DNA from: CAYVOX01 sp964453035
GTDB lineage: Bacteria > Chloroflexota > Anaerolineae > Anaerolineales > Anaerolineaceae
Assembly (NCBI GenBank): GCA_964453035.1
Contig: CAYVOX010000174.1
Span: 1-5,578 of the forward strand
Direction: 5' to 3'
DNA: 5,578 nucleotides
Below the pieces are notes generated by a model that searched no databases, was not told the origin of the DNA, and saw only the letters and a list, made by a program, of their open reading frames with translations. Each line of letters begins with the position of its first letter. Position 1 is the stretch's first letter. A program made the position numbers and the translations under genes. Shown here in pieces: positions 3,577 to 5,578 of the stretch.

Positions 3577-5578
3577 AGAAACCATACTCCTTCGAAAGTT
3601 GTCTGGCGAAAACCAAAACTTCTTCTTTTGTGCGTTCTGATTTAAAGAATTTTTTCCACTTCGCATTGTATGTATAACTCCAGCCATGGTGATCAGTCGC
3701 AACTACCCAACTGCCGAAGCTGGGATCATGAATATTGATATTGATACCTGGTTTTGCAAATTCCGGGGTAAACTGTTGCGGCAAGGCATGGTGGGCTTCC
3801 ATACCCACGATATCATCCAGATGACTGCCTGTCAAGCGACGCAAATTCTCACGGAAGTTCCGACTGGAAAAGGATTTGAAGGCTATATTGCCTGATTCCT
3901 CGCCCCCAATAGCAACCCCGGCCATTCCTACTGCTAGACCGGTTGAGAAAGTTCCCCATAAACTTCCCTCACCATTGGCTAAATTTTCTGCGCTTACCTG
4001 AAACTTCGCAATCGATATCAGGAATAATGAGGCTCCAGAATCAAATTTTGTGCTGTTGATAATTCGTTGATCTGTTTCAGGTATGTAATTTGGATGTGCC
4101 CTTAGGAAATTACGAAGGTTCCGATCAATATCATCGCTCGATGAAAAGGTATCGAATATAACAAAAGGGCTGAAATCACCTTCACACAAAATACCACAGG
4201 AAACCATATGGCCTGACGGATCGTTGAAATTCACCGGGTTCGAATGGACATATTGATATCTGTCGATATCCAAGGGATTGTAGATTTCCGGAATTATCGA
4301 ATCGGGTTGGGCAAATCGTCCTAGACCAGGATCGAACCATCTCGCATTGTAAAAGTACAACCCCGCTTCGGCTTCCAATTGCCCCGTATAACGCCGCTGC
4401 GTTGGCGTGGTTCCATAAGCGTAGCGTGTCTCCCCCCAGGCGGTGTAACGCAGTTCAGATAAGCGGTTGCCATTCACATCCAGGGTCACCGTGGTACTGC
4501 CCAGGTGGTCGGTCAGGAAATAGAATACTCCATCCTCCAAGCCATCCTGGTTGCTCTTGACCCGCATCGCCACCCGGCTGCCCCCGGCAGTGTAATAGCT
4601 CGTCCAGGCGTGCCCGGCAGGTATTTGCGGCGCGGAGGCTATCACCAGGGGTAGATACAGGCAGGTCGTCATGCTGCAATCCACCGGCGTGGTTGCGGTG
4701 ACCGGTTTGGGGTCTCCCACCGAGACTTCGAAGTAGTCCCCGATGTAGGCGGTTGTTTTTATATCGCTGCCTGTTGAAACTACCGCCTTCACCCGCTTTC
4801 CATCTCCATTATAGATGTAGGCAGCACTCATCCCCCCGCCCGAAATGCCCACCAGCCGGCTTTCAGCGTCATAACTCAAAGTGTAGGTCACGGAAGCAAT
4901 CTGCCGGCTGACCATATTGCCGTTGGCATCGTAGGAATAGACATTGCTGCCCATACCGGTCGCCGCGTGGGGGTGATTTGTGTCCGCATAGACCAGCGTC
5001 TGCCCGGCTTTGCTCTCCAGGTTGCCGGTGGCGGCGTTGTAGCCGTAGCTCTGGTTATAGGCTCCGCTCACGCCGGTCAGCCTGTCCAGCAAGTCGTAGC
5101 TGTAATTCAACGTTTCACTGGCGACAGTATCCTGGATCGCGCTTATGTTTCCGTTGGCATCGTAGCTGTAGGCCAGGTGCTGGCGGGTGGCGGCCGGGGT
5201 CTGGCTGGTGAGGCTGCTGGTGCTCTCCAGGCGCCCGCCCTGCGTGTCCCAGAAATTGTAGGTGTTGCTGGTCTTGACCCCGTTGCCCAGCGTCCATTCC
5301 AGCAGCCTGCCCGCCTCGTCATACCTGGCCTGCGAGGCATAACTGGTCCAGTAATCCGAATCCACCTCGGTCACCAACCCCTGCGGATTGTAGAAGGTGG
5401 AAACATGCTCCCCACTCGGGTAGGTCATGCCTGCCAACTGGTCGGCGCTGTCGTGCACCCTGTGCGTGGTGTAAGTGCCCACCCCGGTGATCGCGAGCGT
5501 CTCCGTCACCAGCCTTCCGCGGCTGTCATACACCCAGGCGCTGCTGCCGCTGGAATCCACCATCCCCGTCCGGCGCCC
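3554..5578 (-). CDS. Rhs/YD-repeat polymorphic toxin with C-terminal AHH-type nuclease tip (5' end beyond window)
   Basis: The frame is open to the right edge (GRRTG before the Met at 5563), so the N-terminal shaft and any secretion signal are outside the window. Numbering from that Met (669 residues seen), YD repeats occupy about 11-262, for example VYDSRGRLV, YDEAGRLLEW, YSYDANGNI, YSYDANGNM and YDAESRLVG. A linker with C296, C301 and YLPLVI (303-308) follows. The Rhs core (311-452) has DHLGS, RYTAWGETRY, GLYFYNARWFD and GRFAQPDS, and ends at NPVNFNDPSGH. In this family the core forms a shell enclosing the tip and is cut at its end to free it. The tip (453-669) has a Gly/Ala hydrophobic patch (537-554) and a nuclease region: NFRENLRRLTG (569-579), EAHHALPQQF (589-598), GININIHDP, HH625-626, and YN..W..FF to 640. 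The AHH and downstream His residues suggest an HNH/Endo VII-like, metal-dependent nuclease used against competitors. The immunity gene overlaps its 3' end. Confidence 0.9.
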   Translation of the reverse strand, partial: GRRTGMVDSSGSSAWVYDSRGRLVTETLAITGVGTYTTHRVHDSADQLAGMTYPSGEHVSTFYNPQGLVTEVDSDYWTSYASQARYDEAGRLLEWTLGNGVKTSNTYNFWDTQGGRLESTSSLTSQTPAATRQHLAYSYDANGNISAIQDTVASETLNYSYDLLDRLTGVSGAYNQSYGYNAATGNLESKAGQTLVYADTNHPHAATGMGSNVYSYDANGNMVSRQIASVTYTLSYDAESRLVGISGGGMSAAYIYNGDGKRVKAVVSTGSDIKTTAYIGDYFEVSVGDPKPVTATTPVDCSMTTCLYLPLVIASAPQIPAGHAWTSYYTAGGSRVAMRVKSNQDGLEDGVFYFLTDHLGSTTVTLDVNGNRLSELRYTAWGETRYAYGTTPTQRRYTGQLEAEAGLYFYNARWFDPGLGRFAQPDSIIPEIYNPLDIDRYQYVHSNPVNFNDPSGHMVSCGILCEGDFSPFVIFDTFSSSDDIDRNLRNFLRAHPNYIPETDQRIINSTKFDSGASLFLISIAKFQVSAENLANGEGSLWGTFSTGLAVGMAGVAIGGEESGNIAFKSFSSRNFRENLRRLTGSHLDDIVGMEAHHALPQQFTPEFAKPGININIHDPSFGSWVVATDHHGWSYTYNAKWKKFFKSERTKEEVLVFARQLSKEYGFYVHFVNR
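3587..3592 (-). promoter_or_regulatory. Shine-Dalgarno site inside the toxin gene that sets the immunity start
   Basis: On the minus strand, AAGGAG lies within the last dozen or so codons of the Rhs toxin. It is 10 bases before the ATG at 3576 but only 1 base before the ATG at 3585. This makes 3576 the better start of the Imm11-like gene. The site implies that translation of the toxin's 3' end and of the antidote are coupled. Confidence 0.6.
4208..4637 (-). repeat. Rhs core direct repeat, copy 1
   Basis: This is the core segment APQIPAGHAW to NDPSGH of the main rhs gene, paired without gaps with 1873-2302 in the same orientation. The two diverge immediately outside. Downstream lie the unrelated tips. 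Upstream, this copy continues into YD repeats while the other is cut by IS110 debris. Confidence 0.85.
5461..5563 (-). repeat. Copy of the left-edge rhs fragment
   Basis: This segment encodes MVDSSGSSAWVYDSRGRL through VGTYTTHR, and aligns at offset 5460 with 1-103. About 13 mismatches are visible, mostly at the two ends of the match. Both copies are on the minus strand, so they form a direct repeat spanning almost the whole window. Recombination between them could delete or duplicate everything in between. Confidence 0.8.

Noticed and set aside
3577..3702. Longer N-terminus for the Imm11-like protein (start at 3702 or 3585)
   Set aside because: The added residues overlap the toxin frame and have no family-like features. 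The ribosome site spacing favours the ATG at 3576.
4455..5340. Several small open frames inside the GC-rich rhs core and repeats, on both strands
   Set aside because: They are shadows of the YD-repeat coding frame, with low-complexity Pro/Arg-rich translations and no start signals.

Overview
The window is a polymorphic-toxin locus. All real genes lie on the minus strand, so it reads from right to left. The organism is probably a member of the Chloroflexota (Anaerolineae-like). This is inferred only from the style of the YD-repeat/Rhs protein, chiefly a 'CLYLPLV' linker before an 'IPAGHAW..YY..G..RVAMRV' segment. That combination is familiar from large secreted proteins of that group, but the assignment is not proven here.

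Layout in transcription order: (1) 5578-3554, the 3' part of a large rhs gene. It has YD repeats, an Rhs core closing at NPVNFNDPSGH, and then a tip of about 217 residues ending in an AHH-type HNH/Endo VII-like nuclease. (2) 3576-2950, its overlapping immunity gene, Imm11/DUF1629-like. (3) 2949-2815, a short gap with a weak hairpin. (4) 2300-2814, two degraded C-terminal pieces of IS110-family transposases on the plus strand. (5) 2310-1234, a second rhs piece truncated at its 5' end. It keeps only about 142 residues of core, followed by an unrelated tip of about 212 residues with an RHH...EEH nuclease signature. (6) 1214-378, its probable immunity gene, a double-CXXCG protein. (7) 377-104, a gap with no convincing gene. 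(8) 103-1, the broken start of a third rhs copy that runs off the left edge.

The first pair looks like the expressed toxin and antidote. The second pair looks like an orphan 'tip plus immunity' module. Its remaining core is collinear and ungapped with the core of the first gene. Homologous recombination there would delete 2335 bp and put the second tip onto the first gene's delivery shaft, with its own immunity gene following. The shaft regions look GC-rich, while the tips and immunity genes look AT-richer, as expected for modules exchanged by transfer. IS110 debris sits exactly at the truncation point of the second rhs piece.

No tRNA, rRNA, CRISPR array or replication origin was seen.
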